Below are positions 36,917 through 47,700 of a stretch of DNA of 64,000 nt, piece by piece (position 1 is the first letter of the stretch; every line of letters starts with the position of its first letter). The notes under the pieces were generated by a model. It did no database searches, was not told the DNA's origin, and saw nothing but the letters and a program-made list of their open reading frames with translations. The position numbers and the translations under genes were made by a program. Origin of the DNA: Symbiodinium natans (Eukaryota > Sar > Dinophyceae > Suessiales > Symbiodiniaceae); assembly GCA_905221605.1 (NCBI GenBank), contig CAJNDS010002512.1:504360-568359 (forward strand), given 5' to 3'.

Positions 36917-37078
36917 CCACAGAGAAAATCTCGCGGAGTATCCGGGAGTCCTGCGGAGTACTCCCACAGTGCCCACCCAGAAAATCTCGCAAAGGATGCT
37001 GCAGATCCCTCAGAGTATCCTTGGAGTGCCTAGCTGCCAGATATCCCAACACCACATCCCGCAGAGCATCCCTGGAGT
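36917..37078 (+). repeat. Second cluster of the CAGAGTATCCCTGGAGTGCC-like dispersed repeat
   Basis: Units such as CGGAGTATCCGGGAGTCC, CAGAGTATCCTTGGAGTGCC and CAGAGCATCCCTGGAGTG follow each other. The orientation is the same as in the 35.5-kb cluster. Confidence 0.7.
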
Positions 37079-37695
37079 GGGGATGTTCGGGGTATTTGCT
37101 GGGAATTGGTTTGTGTTGAGCTAAGCTGAAGACCCCCGGGGTGGTGGACTACGGCAAGCAGGGCCATCAAAGGGGAGACGGGAAACGTTGAGAGCGCGCC
37201 CTGCAGGAAGATAGGCTGGAAGAACTGAAGGGCCAGAAGCTATGCACAGAGGCTTGGAGCAAGTTTTAGGAAACCAGGGCTGCCGGGCTTGGGTTTAGGT
37301 GGCCAAGCTAGGGCTGCGGCCAAGTGAAGCCTGACCCGAACGATGTCTGCTGTTTTGGAGCCGACATCAGGTACACAGTGTGCTGGTGTTTTTGTGCCCT
37401 GCCTTCCCACAGAGCTTTGAACATTTGCGGATGGGATGATATCTAGAAGGCCAGAAAGGCATGTTACGAAGTCTCGATGACGGCAGCGATCGCTCATCGA
37501 CTAGACCAGGCCAATGTACTTGGAAGATACGGCAAATGTCAAAGATTTCACGCGCTCATGCTCGTCGACTTTTCTCGAAGCGAGAAAGTGCACAACGAGG
37601 ACGACGCGAGAACTAAGAGCACGTGTTTTGTATATGCCGAGCCTGTCATGATTTTGAATTTCGGCATATGCCTGGAACTGAGGAGAACTGGGGAG

Positions 37696-37775
37696 GTTCA
37701 GTCTTGGATGAACACCACACCTTTGTGGTGCAGTATGCGATGCTCGGCTGGGTCAGCACAACTCCCCTATATTCG
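37696..37775 (+). CDS. Candidate exon, unrecognised
   Basis: It opens after GGGGAG|GT and encodes SVLDEHHTFVVQYAMLGW, then VSTTPLYS, ending at an excellent GT donor (TCG|GTACGT). A further possible exon upstream (about 37511-37620, ANVLGRYGKCQRFHALMLVD) is weaker. It could be upstream coding sequence of the 38.7-39.1 kb exons. Confidence 0.45.
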
Positions 37776-38683
37776 GTACGTAAACCTCGATGCTTGAACT
37801 TCGATGCGATGTGGAAGTACTTGGGCCGCGGCAGTAAGCCGCGGCAGCGAGGGCGACCACAAGCGCCTGCAAGATGCAAAACACGGTCATATTCTAGAGC
37901 AAAACACCGAGCCGGCTTTTCTAACTGTTTGATCCGAATACCCCCACCCTAGAGTTAAGTATCCTAACGGGTACTTGGGCACTCTAGCGATGCTCTGCGG
38001 GACTCTTTGTGGATAGGAGGCCTTGGCGAGGAGAATGCCTGAGTTCTAGGGTAGCCCACAACCCCACACCCAGGGGAGTGGGGATAGAGTGGGATAGAGC
38101 CTTTCCAGAGAATGAGGCCGGACAACGACAAGCATCTGGACATGCACATCGACGAATGTGATGTGACTTTCAACTTCGGGCTCTCTGCCGAGAAGTTCAC
38201 TGGCAATGAGCTGGCGACCCTTGGATAGATCAGTGACCGTTCTGGTACTGTCTGAATGTTGAAGCTTTACCCTAGAGTCTTGAATCTCCAGGTTCTGCGG
38301 GCTGTTTTATGACGATGACCATCGGAAGCATCGGTTCACCTACCACCACGCTTCTGGGACATTCGGATCTTGAACTTTGATTTCTCGGCCCAGTTGCAAG
38401 CCATGTCTTTCATGACTAGGTTGCAGGAAAATTAGCCGAGGTGAAAGGCCAGTGTGTGATGCACTGTGGGAAGCGCCGACACGGGGCTCTGGACATTGAA
38501 AGCGGCGAGCGTGCATCCTTGACGCATGCTTGCGTGTGAAGAGATGGGGGGGGGTTATTGGGGGCTTTATCAACGCAGCACGCAGCTGTTTAGTGCTTTT
38601 AGTGCTGGAACTCTGGCCTGACATTCTGACGAACTCCCGTTTTAACCGAGGATAGTTTGGACCAAGAGCCTTGCATTCCGAAG

Positions 38684-39106
38684 GACGGCGGAATACAAAA
38701 AGAAGTATGACGTGGCACGCTGGAACAGTGGCCCTGCAGATATCATCTGCCTCAGCTACACACACGACGAAGACTATGAAGAGCTCATACCCGAGCACTT
38801 GAAGTTTCAGATGAAGGGTGCTGATCAGGCTGCTTCCGGTGATTCGCAAAGCGAGGTGGAGGATGCTGAGGCTGAGTACTCCTGGCTTCACGCCTGTGCG
38901 ATTGACCAGCTGCGGGAAGGAAAGGGCCACGTAATTGGCACCAAGCGTCTTGGCTATCAACAGGAATGAGTAGTGAGACGAGAACAGCTATACCTCAAGT
39001 TCATTGTACGATTTTGCCTAAGAAACCTGGAAGGCATCCGGATGGCCACCCGACCGAAATCGCCTTGTTCCGCTCCAAGGGCGACATTTTCGCTCTGGAG
39101 ATGCTG
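38684..39106 (+). CDS. Unrecognised protein, two phase-compatible exons
   Basis: The first exon opens after CGAAG|G at 38684 and runs to about 38943. It encodes a uniform acidic sequence with AEYKKKYDVARWNSGPADII, EDYEELIPEHLKFQMKGADQ and EAEYSWLHACAIDQLREGKG. A GC donor inside the Lys codon (ACCAA|GCGTCT) connects it in phase to exon 39034-39106 (after GGAAG|G). That exon encodes HPDGHPTEIALFRSKGDIFA and then LEML, ending at G|GTTCAG. Codon use and residue balance are clearly protein-like. The family is unknown. Confidence 0.6.
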
Positions 39107-40082
39107 GGTTCAGTCTTTGGTGTTTCAGTTTCAGGTTTTAGGGTCGCCAAGGTTATGGAATCGTAGATTTAGGGAAGTTCGTTTCCTTGGACGATAGCCG
39201 GGTATGCCAGGTATGACGGTATCTCTCCTCAAAATCCCAGGAACCGCTGCAGCCACATGGGGGCCTCTCTGGCTGCAGGAGAGGTCCAGGACTTGGAGGA
39301 CTGAGCTTGTTTTGGGTCGGGAAAAGCAGCCGACACTTCCAATATCTTATCCCGAATCCCGGGAGCCCAAGACCTCCAAACATGCTAAGCCCGCTAAGAG
39401 CCCTCAAACCCTCCAAAGCCCTAAAACCGGAACAAGCCGAGAGGACTTGGATGGGCCGGCAGTGCGGTGCCCGGGCCATGGGGCTTCGAAGCTGCACCTC
39501 CTAAACCGGGGATGTTCCGCGGGTTCAGAATTGTTGGAGGCTTGGCCTCTGGCATGTGGGGGTCTTCGAGTTTTTGGCTTAAACATACAGACGCAGACAG
39601 AGAAGGGCGGAGACACAGAGAGAGACAGAGAGACGGACGGACAATGCCACTTCGGGGCGGATCGACGGTCTCACACGGTGCAGCAGAGTGGATGGCAAAC
39701 GACCCCTGGGAAGCATGGACGAGACGGGCTTGTAGGGGGGGTGCTAGGGGGTGTTGAGTACGCCTTTGGTTGTCTTACAATGGGGAGGTCGTCCAGCTGT
39801 GCGGAAGATCTCCAGTCTCCAGCGTGCATTCTCACACTGACTCTGAGACCATCCGGGCGCGCCCAGTGCGCGGGGGGTGCGCTCGCCCGCCCTCGAGCCT
39901 TGCAGAAGACGGACGGACGGACAAACAGAAACGGACACAGAGAAGAGAGAGAGAAGAACACCGTTCGAACCTTCAACGAAGAAGCTGAGAGAGCCGGTCG
40001 GGGCGGCTTTAGCAGGTCCAGGGTGCAAGCCTTGCTTGGCCGTCTTCCGGAGCACCATCTTTCCAACCCTGGAAGCTTATGA

Positions 40083-40514
40083 GCAGCCGGTAGTACCGCA
40101 TCAAACTCCGAGTTCCAAGTATCCAAAGACCAGCCGAGATTGTCGAAGCGTTCGGCCCTTGAGTTCATCATACGCTCCCCCCTGAAAAACTACGACGTTT
40201 CACTCCCAAGAGCCCTGAAGCTGTCGGTCTTCATTCAGGTTTGCTTCGACCTCCGGACCGGCAAGGGGATCAGCTCGCGGTGGAGGCAACAGTCCTTTGC
40301 CACGCGCTTGTCGGCGGATGGCTCTGGCCCCAGTCGACCGTTTTTGTCCAAGGCCAGTCAAGGACAGGTCCAGTTCCAGCAAGATGGTCAGCGGCTGCAA
40401 GGATTCTACAGGGCTGAAGTTTTTTTTGTGGCACCAAGGTCTTGCAGTCGAGGTTCGAGTGCCTGGGCAAGCCGCGAGGGCTCTTTCCGCGAAACGGTTC
40501 AGCGTGTGAGATGA
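40083..40514 (+). CDS. Unrecognised long open exon
   Basis: An uninterrupted frame of about 140 codons has protein-like segments: SNSEFQVSKDQPRLSKRSAL, IIRSPLKNYDVSLPRALKLS, then VCFDLRTGKGISSRWRQQSF. The middle piece directly follows ATTCAG|GTT, so part of the frame may be intron. The real exon probably ends near 40420. It is not recognised. Confidence 0.35.
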   Translation, partial: AAGSTASNSEFQVSKDQPRLSKRSALEFIIRSPLKNYDVSLPRALKLSVFIQVCFDLRTGKGISSRWRQQSFATRLSADGSGPSRPFLSKASQGQVQFQQDGQRLQGFYRAEVFFVAPRSCSRGSSAWASREGSFRETVQRVR

Positions 40515-43500
40515 GCATGAGGAATGGCCTTTGGTGGCATGAGCCAAAGTCCCCGGGGTGCTCACTAGACGGCGGCTGTTGAGGCCACGAAGCTCACCCT
40601 TTTTGCTCTGAGGTGCCTGGGAGATCAGGGAAGCGATGGAAAGGCATGGCAAGAAGAGTGGTGATGGTTAGGTTTAGGGTTTGCAGGCAAGTTCGTCCCC
40701 AACTTAGGCTGCGGCTTGTTCTTTGGCTGGCCTCAAACAAGCCTTGCTTAGCTATGATCGATTGCTGTTTGATCCTGCAGGCCCCAGCGCGGAGCATCCC
40801 GATCAGCCGCATCAAAAAAGCTTGGGCGAGGGCGCAGGGGACAGTTTCAGGGTTTGGCGTGATTGTAGATCGGGTTGATGCCATACCCTGGACTTTGGTA
40901 CTCAGCAACCTACCTTGCATCTGCCAACTGGCTCCTCGATGCTCCGAAGCCAGCCCTGCAAGAACCTGGATGCAGTGCTCAGGGATGCTCGAAGGAACTG
41001 TTGGCAGAAGCTGCGGGTTAATAATTTGCATCTGGGGTCTGGGTCGTCCATATTGCTTGGTGTTCGATTGCATCAGACATCCTTTCAGTTGGAGATGTCA
41101 AACCGGGCCAGTTTTCATCGTGGCTTTCTCCCATGGGAAGTGTGATTTGCATCAGCCTTCTTTGTCTGGACAGGTGTTGCGCACCTACATCCACTCGATC
41201 AGCGCCTGGCCCTACTGCTCATGGCTGATATGCTATGTGGCCGATCACGACGCCGGCAGTGGCCCGGCTCCAGACCGGAGGGTTGCTGGAGATATATTAA
41301 TATATAGCGTGTTTGTTTTTGCAATGTCGCCATTCCTCCACCAAACGTCTGAGTGTCCTTCTCTTTCCCGCCGTTCCTGTTTCTGCTCTGTCCTTAAAAA
41401 GAATGTCCTTTTTGGGGAAGGGCCTCGCCGGGTTGCCTGAAGCGTCGTAGGCAGACAAGACAGCTGGAGGCAAACTGACCAAGGCTCTAGCTGCTCTAGC
41501 TCTACATGCGCAACATCGGACCTCTGCAGAACTCATCCTTCTTGTTCTTGCTGCGGGGCTCTGCGTGTTTTCCGGACACCGCGAACATGCTGGTACTAGT
41601 AGTCCCGACTGATTTGGTGCCAGGTGCTGCTGTCACAGAAGTTGCTTGATTCTAGCCTTGTTGGAGACTCACTGTCAGGCTGCTGGTCCAGTCATTCACG
41701 GCTGCTGGCAGCATGCGGGGTCGGAGTTCGGTGGAAAAAGCATGTGTTGAAGCACTTGCACATGTGGTCGACAAAGTGCAGACTATGTGTGAAAATGAGG
41801 TAGCGGTGAAATGAAAAACCCTTATCCTCTGCTTTGAAGTGGAAGCCCCATAGGCAGTTCCGGCACGAGCCTTTCTAAGTATGGATGGTAGCAGCGTGTG
41901 GTATAGCATTTGCAGAGACATTCGCTTCAACCGGCTTCAACCGGCGAATTCCGCCAGCCTTTCGGCTCACAGCGCGGAGATACAGTGCTGTCGTGTTCTT
42001 CGGCAGCTGCTTATCTCCACCTCGCCCCTGTGCCGAGTTTAGGGCTTCTTTGGAGGTGGATAACCTTAAGCAAGCAGTTGCCGCCATTGCTCTAGCCATT
42101 GCGTTTGCGCTTTCCGGTTTCCAGAGAATTTGGTTCTCTAATGCAGAGGATGCTCCATGATTGGGGCTTCTGATCCCCCCTTGCCTAGCCAGTGCAACAA
42201 GTCGCCAGTTGCCAAAGAATTCCTCCTGTGAAGGCATTTGAAGGGTCTTGAAGCAAACGCCCAGGCTACAATGCAGCTCTTTCTCGTCGCTTCGCTGTTG
42301 GCCATTGCCGCCGCGCGTGTGACACCTCCACAGGCTCGAATAAGAACATGTTGAACGTTGATTCAAGGCTACTGGCTGCGGTTTCGTTGCCATCGTCTCG
42401 CTTTTCGTGACAAACATTCCATGCTCCACTATTCTCCGCCCGGCCTCGATCACTGAGTCAGTAAGATGGCTCTAGGCCCACTCTAGGCAGCGTGAATGTT
42501 TGTGGTTGACATTCCTGATCCTTTACCTCAACCCCGAGCTGTTGAGCACACTGGCCATGTGGCTGTTTAAACAGGATTCTAAAGCGACTGCTCCAATGAC
42601 TCCACTGAAAACGCAATGACTATTCGAGTTGTCAGAGAATAAAAGGCAGTAGGGCCACTAGAAGCTGCATTTGCCATTCCCGTGAAGTTTTGCTTTGTGG
42701 TCTTGACTAGCGTATGCTTTTGACTCTCTGATCTCTCTCACTCACCGGTTCACCCATTCACTCGCACCCAGCCCTGAGCAGAGAGCCTACCTGCAAAGTG
42801 GATGAGCTGTTGTGGCTTGCGCCTTTGCAAGGCTCGCGCAAGCCTCGCGCCGGAGGCACGGGAGCAGGAATGTAGTGACGTGAGTTTAGCCATCAGAGTC
42901 GGGAATGCCTGCTCTTGCCAAGCAAGATACCAAGCTGAGTTTCTAAGTTTGAATAACACCTGGCGACCCAAACGAAGCGGAAGACCCAGTCCACCAAGCC
43001 CAAAAGCCTCGAGCTGTGGAAGTTTGGGGCAATGCTATCTTGATTCCATCCTGCAATGGACAGGTGGGCAATGACTGTGCTAGGTTCAACTAGGTGCTTG
43101 ACTCCAGCTTTCGATCCTGCTCCATAAGTAATGTTGCTGAGGATTGCGCACTTGTATACCTGTTTCTTGATGCCCTGAAGAAGCCTGCAACTTACCGTGA
43201 ACCTCAAGCCTGTAAGCCCAAGAGCGGGGAAAGCTTTGAAAGGTTGGGTCTCAAGGTGTGGCAGGGAGAGAGCGGTTAGCCTGGCATGCGATTCCAAGGG
43301 TGTGAACGCGTGAGCGAGAAAAGCCGCATGAGTTTTCTAGAATTATAAAGCCTTTTTGAACACGGGGAACGGCCCGCATCGCCTCCACAAAGCGGTCTAG
43401 GCCTCTGCCACCGGCACCGGACGATCGCCCCAGCTCCTTGGCCCATGGTTGATTCTATGCGGTGCATAACTGTCAAATGCACGTGTGATCATGAATGTAA

Positions 43501-43965
43501 TAGACCTCGCCCTCCCCCGCTCTCCCACCTGTGTCTTGAGTTTGCATTCATGCCATACCCCCCGGCAATTGCAGGATATCTGCATGTGCTTTCGTTGGCA
43601 AAGGACATGGCTGCAGATGAAGGGCTCAGCTGCCTCCTGACCCATATTGGTTACTTTGCGATGACGGTTGAGGATGCCCTTGCAGGGGACTTGCTGGCAT
43701 AAGAGCCTGGACCTTGAAACTTTCATGGCAAGGTCTCGTTTCTTTTCGCATGGGCGACAGGGTCGGAGCAAGCCCAGGCCCTGAAATACCCCGCCTCAAG
43801 TTTCCAAAGCCACTGATTCACAGCAGCACAGCGAGACGCAACGAGTCAGCGGATTGAATGGACTCAATGAGAAGAGTTCACCATTTCAGATGTAGGCTTC
43901 ACGGACCATAGCGGCTGCGGTCATGTGCGGTCATGGTGTTGAGTGTTTAGAGCATGGCAAACCAG
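40515..43965. other. No confident gene; one weak exon candidate
   Basis: A segment after GGACAG|G at 41174 reads VLRTYIHSISAWPYCSWLIC, then YVADHDAG, up to about 41281. It is possible but without a partner exon. Other frames here (for example 41875-42453 on the minus strand) look like chance. N-terminal exons of the channel gene may lie in the last part. Confidence 0.4.
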
Positions 43966-44743
43966 GCTCCGAAGTGCCACGACAAGAAGGCTGCCCGTTC
44001 GGTGAGAGGTCTTCTTTTGAGCGTGGATCTACATACAATCTCTGCACCCACGGGACTGCGTATGATGCTATACTATGAGTTGTACCCGCAGGGTGCTCTG
44101 ATGATGTTATGTGAGTTATGTCAGTGGCATGAGAAGCCTTCAAGGTGGGATCCCGGCTTATTGCTGGGCATTTCTCAGAACTGCAGCTCTTGCCCTCACT
44201 CTCACTCTGCCCTGAAGACGGCGAGGTCGTGAACTCGGACTCCGATAAGTTCCTCGCATGCCCCAAGGCAGGGTTCACGTTTTGAAGGGTGTGAGATCTG
44301 TGCCACGTGTTCAATCCAGGAGTGCCCTGTCTATGCCGACGACCGGGGTGATGACATCGACTGCATCCCTGCCCGATTCAGGATGCCTCAAGTGGGCCTC
44401 AAGGGGCCCAAGCGGCCTTTCGTGAGAAAGAGTTTTGGAGGGGGCTGAGCAACTTACACGTCTGTGTGAAGGGTGGGTTTGCCCGTCCTCGTACTGCGAA
44501 ACCGGAGCATCTGCCTGTGAAGAATTGCGCGAACAGACAGAGTACTGTGCGGGTCCTTTTCCTGAATTGGGCGCATGTCTTGACTGAATAACGCAAGCAC
44601 CAGAATCGACGCATCAAGCCCATTCATACAAACCACGACCTGCACCAGACCACCCAAGGCAACTTCGAGTGCGTGGAGGCTACCCCTCAGGCTTGCACGG
44701 CCGTGAACAAGTTCGAGCCCATCCCGGACCCCAAGCAGCTCGG
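43966..44743 (+). CDS. Cysteine-rich N-terminal exons of the channel, one with an apparent frameshift
   Basis: Exon 43966-44001 (APKCHDKKAARS, good donor TCG|GTGAGA) is tentative. A segment from about 44187 encodes CPEDGEVVNSDSDKFLACPK, then AGFTF, and hits a stop at 44283. Starting at 44290 in another frame, CEICATCSIQECPVYADDRG and DDIDCIP follow. Only 16 bases lie between the coding-like parts, too few for an intron. Removing one base of the T4 run 44280-44283 would make them continuous. The next exon, 44649-44743 (TTQGNFECVEATPQACTAVN), ends GG|GTTGAT and joins in phase to the large exon. The Cys spacing is like small extracellular repeats (EGF/furin-like), predicted outside the cell. The frameshift is either an assembly error or a real lesion. 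Confidence 0.65.
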
Positions 44744-47700
44744 GTTGATAGAGTCTTGGAGGTTGGGCAGTCCAAGATTTGGAGGTTGCGAAGTTGAGGG
44801 CTTGGTCGTTTGGGTCTGGCGACCTTGTGAGAAGCACGTTGGCCGGGTTGAGCGAAGTCAACAGGCCAAGTCGAACAGAGCAAGCCAAGTCTAACATTGC
44901 AACCTGAGGATGGGAATATGCCGTGCCTGCATCATCTATGGCTGTGCGGAGTGCACGACGGATGGCCAGGACACATGTGCCAGGTGTGAAAGCGGCTACT
45001 CTTTGAGCGACAAGGGCGCTTGCATCAGCAAGAACCGCTACTACTGGTACGCCCTGTTTGGATTGCTGGGCCTGGTGGCCATCTTCGTCGTGGCTTGGAT
45101 CGTGGACATTTGCACTCGGCCCATCGTCAACGCCGAGGGGCTCAAGGGCGCCCTGGACTACAGGTCTCGCTCCAAAGTGCGAATGCCCAAGTCTGCTGAT
45201 GCGGATGCAGGCCGTGAGCTGTGGCCGCTGGACACCAACCTGCTGCTGCAAGATGTGGCCGGCGTCGGAGTGACGCTGCAGTTCAACTTCCAGCTCTTCC
45301 TGATCCTCTGGTCTTTGGCCATTGCCATCGGCTGGTTGGTTTTGTCGCTCTCCGTGGACGATGCGCTGCTCATCCTTGGGACACGCCGGGCCAAGACTGC
45401 CCGCCAGAACTGCATCTTGGTGGCCTGGGGCTTCGAAACACAGCAGAGGCTGATGTGGACCAAGATCGACTTCTGTGTTGCAGCCTACGTGCTCACGACT
45501 GTGGCCTGCGTGCTCTTTGGCATCCGCCAGATGCGGCTTTTCCAGAAGGTGGACATGTCAAACTCCACTCACAAGGACTACGCCGCCCGTATCCGCAATT
45601 TGCCCATGATCGACGGCACTATGCCGGTGGAGGAGGAGCTGAAGAAGCGTCTCGAGGATGCCACAGGCCAGAAGGTCGTTGGCGTCTCGGTCTGCTGGGA
45701 CTTTCAGGAGCATGAGGAGGAGCTTCTCGATCTGCTTCAGAGCCAACTCGTGGAGCGAGAGCAGGACCACCAGACTCAAAAGCCCGGCTCGGAGGGCTCT
45801 CCGGAGGAGCCACAGAGCTTCTTCGCACGCATCGAGCGCTCCGCACTGGCAGCGGATGCAGAGAAGGTCGTGGCCAAGGGCGAGCCTCGTCTCAACATGC
45901 CTCAATATGCGAGTGTACACTAGGGTCAGAGTAGCTGCAAATCTCTGTGTCTATAGTGAATACAGAGGTACTCCTAGTAGCTCGGTTCTGTGTCCGCCCT
46001 CAAAAGGAGTTGGCTTGTTTGTCTGGCGCCACCCTCAGAATTAGGAGTTGGCTCGAGGCCTAGGGAAAGGTACACGTAACAGGCTCTGCATTCGAAATCC
46101 ATTTCGGTCACTCCTGAAGATGAAGTTCTCCTCCCCTCCTGCTTGCAAGGAGATGTCGGAGGAGGAACAGCAGAAGGCCCGCGAAGAAGCATTGGCCCAC
46201 CCAGAAGAGGAGAACGTGCACCGCCCAGATAATTTTTCAAAAGCTCATGCCGTTTGGTGGGCAGGTGTAGCCTGCAGGACTTTGAAAGATGACTTTCCGA
46301 ACAGGGCCTTCTTTGTGATTCCATTGTTCGTTTCCTATGGCAAGCCCTCAGAACAAACGGTCGCCGTTTGCTAAAAGCTGCAGCAACCAAAAAAGCCTGC
46401 GATTTGGTCATGCAGGAGATTATCGAGGAGTGCAAGGAGGTGGACGTGGTGAATATCCTCAAGAGCCTCAAGCAGCTCTGCGCTGCATCAGCTAGGCAAA
46501 ACAGACTGACGACTGAAGAACCACCCCCCTCAAACCTTAGAAGGGAGTTCCGTCTCTCCCCCCTTTTGTCCAAGAGGTCACCGTCAGGCCCTGGAAATCT
46601 AATCCAGGCTCCCTCGTCTAAAAACTTCAAGAGCCTGGCCTGGAAAACAAGAGGCCAGGCCTTGAAATCCAAAGCACACAGTGCTTAAGAAATCAAGAGT
46701 CAGGAGACCTCAGGACATGAATCCCTCTCGTACAGCTTGGGGCAGCCTCTGTTGCCTTGCAGACGCAAGGGCGTTCGCGCCCACAGGCAGTCAATCAATC
46801 AATCAATCAGGACATGAATGGGGGGTGACAGAACAGTGCCCGTTGTTCTACTTTCTTCCTTTGTTTCCTACTGCCGTTCTTTCTTTCTCCCTTCATTTCT
46901 TTCTTTCTGTCCACAGTTCTTCACATCCAGCTAGCTTGTCTTTCTGTCCCTTTTATTTTCTCACTAACTCACTCACCCACCCACTCACTCACTCAGACAC
47001 TCACTCACACACTCACTCACTCACTCACTCACTCACTCACGCACTCACACACACACTCTCTCTCTCCCTCTCTCTCTCTCCCTCCCTCTCCCTCCCTCCC
47101 TCCATTGAATGCAGAAGGCTAAAACATCAGCTCCAAATCTCTTCCTGGAACCCCCCCCCCCCCACAAAAAAAACAAAGAAAAACAACCGTTACAGAATCT
47201 GTCGTGTCCTTTGCCAGTACTTGCCGCATCCCCCCCCCCCCCGCTGCAATGCACCCTTTTTTGTGCAGTCCACCCTTCAAGTTCTTCGGCCCTAGCCCGG
47301 TGCCCTGCGCCTGTAAATCTCCCCGTGGATGAAGGACCTGCCCAGATGCTTATGCCATCTTCGAGACCGAGACCGGCCGCGACGACGCTGTTGAGGCGGC
47401 CGAGTCGTCAGGTGCGCCCTGCAGAGCACTCGGACATGATGGTCTCAGGAGCTCAGCCCTCAGTCCCAAAAAGAAAGGTTTATACGGTGGGCCAGGCGCA
47501 GTTTGTAATGCAGCTTACTTCGCCCTCGCTTTTGTTGCCAATCGAAATGCGTCATGCGTTATTTTTTGTTGGCGTAGACCAGCTAATTGGGAGCCCCTTG
47601 CTTTGGCGCCCTCTCCGTAAAAGCCCAAACCTTGCTTGACACTGAAGCCGGCGTACAGGCGGCATCGAGTTCCACGGGAACGTGCTGAAGCTCAATGCCT

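Noticed and set aside
44329-44360. VYADD resembling a reverse-transcriptase active site
   Set aside because: It is inside the Cys-rich channel exon (CPVYADDRGDD) and has none of the other RT motifs around it.
44454-45251. 265-codon minus-strand frame
   Set aside because: Antisense of the strongly supported channel exon 44909-45908.
45924-46149. In-frame stop at 45921 as the true end of a short channel protein
   Set aside because: Downstream exons continue the family in phase, and a GC donor lies 12 bases before the stop, so it is more likely intronic.
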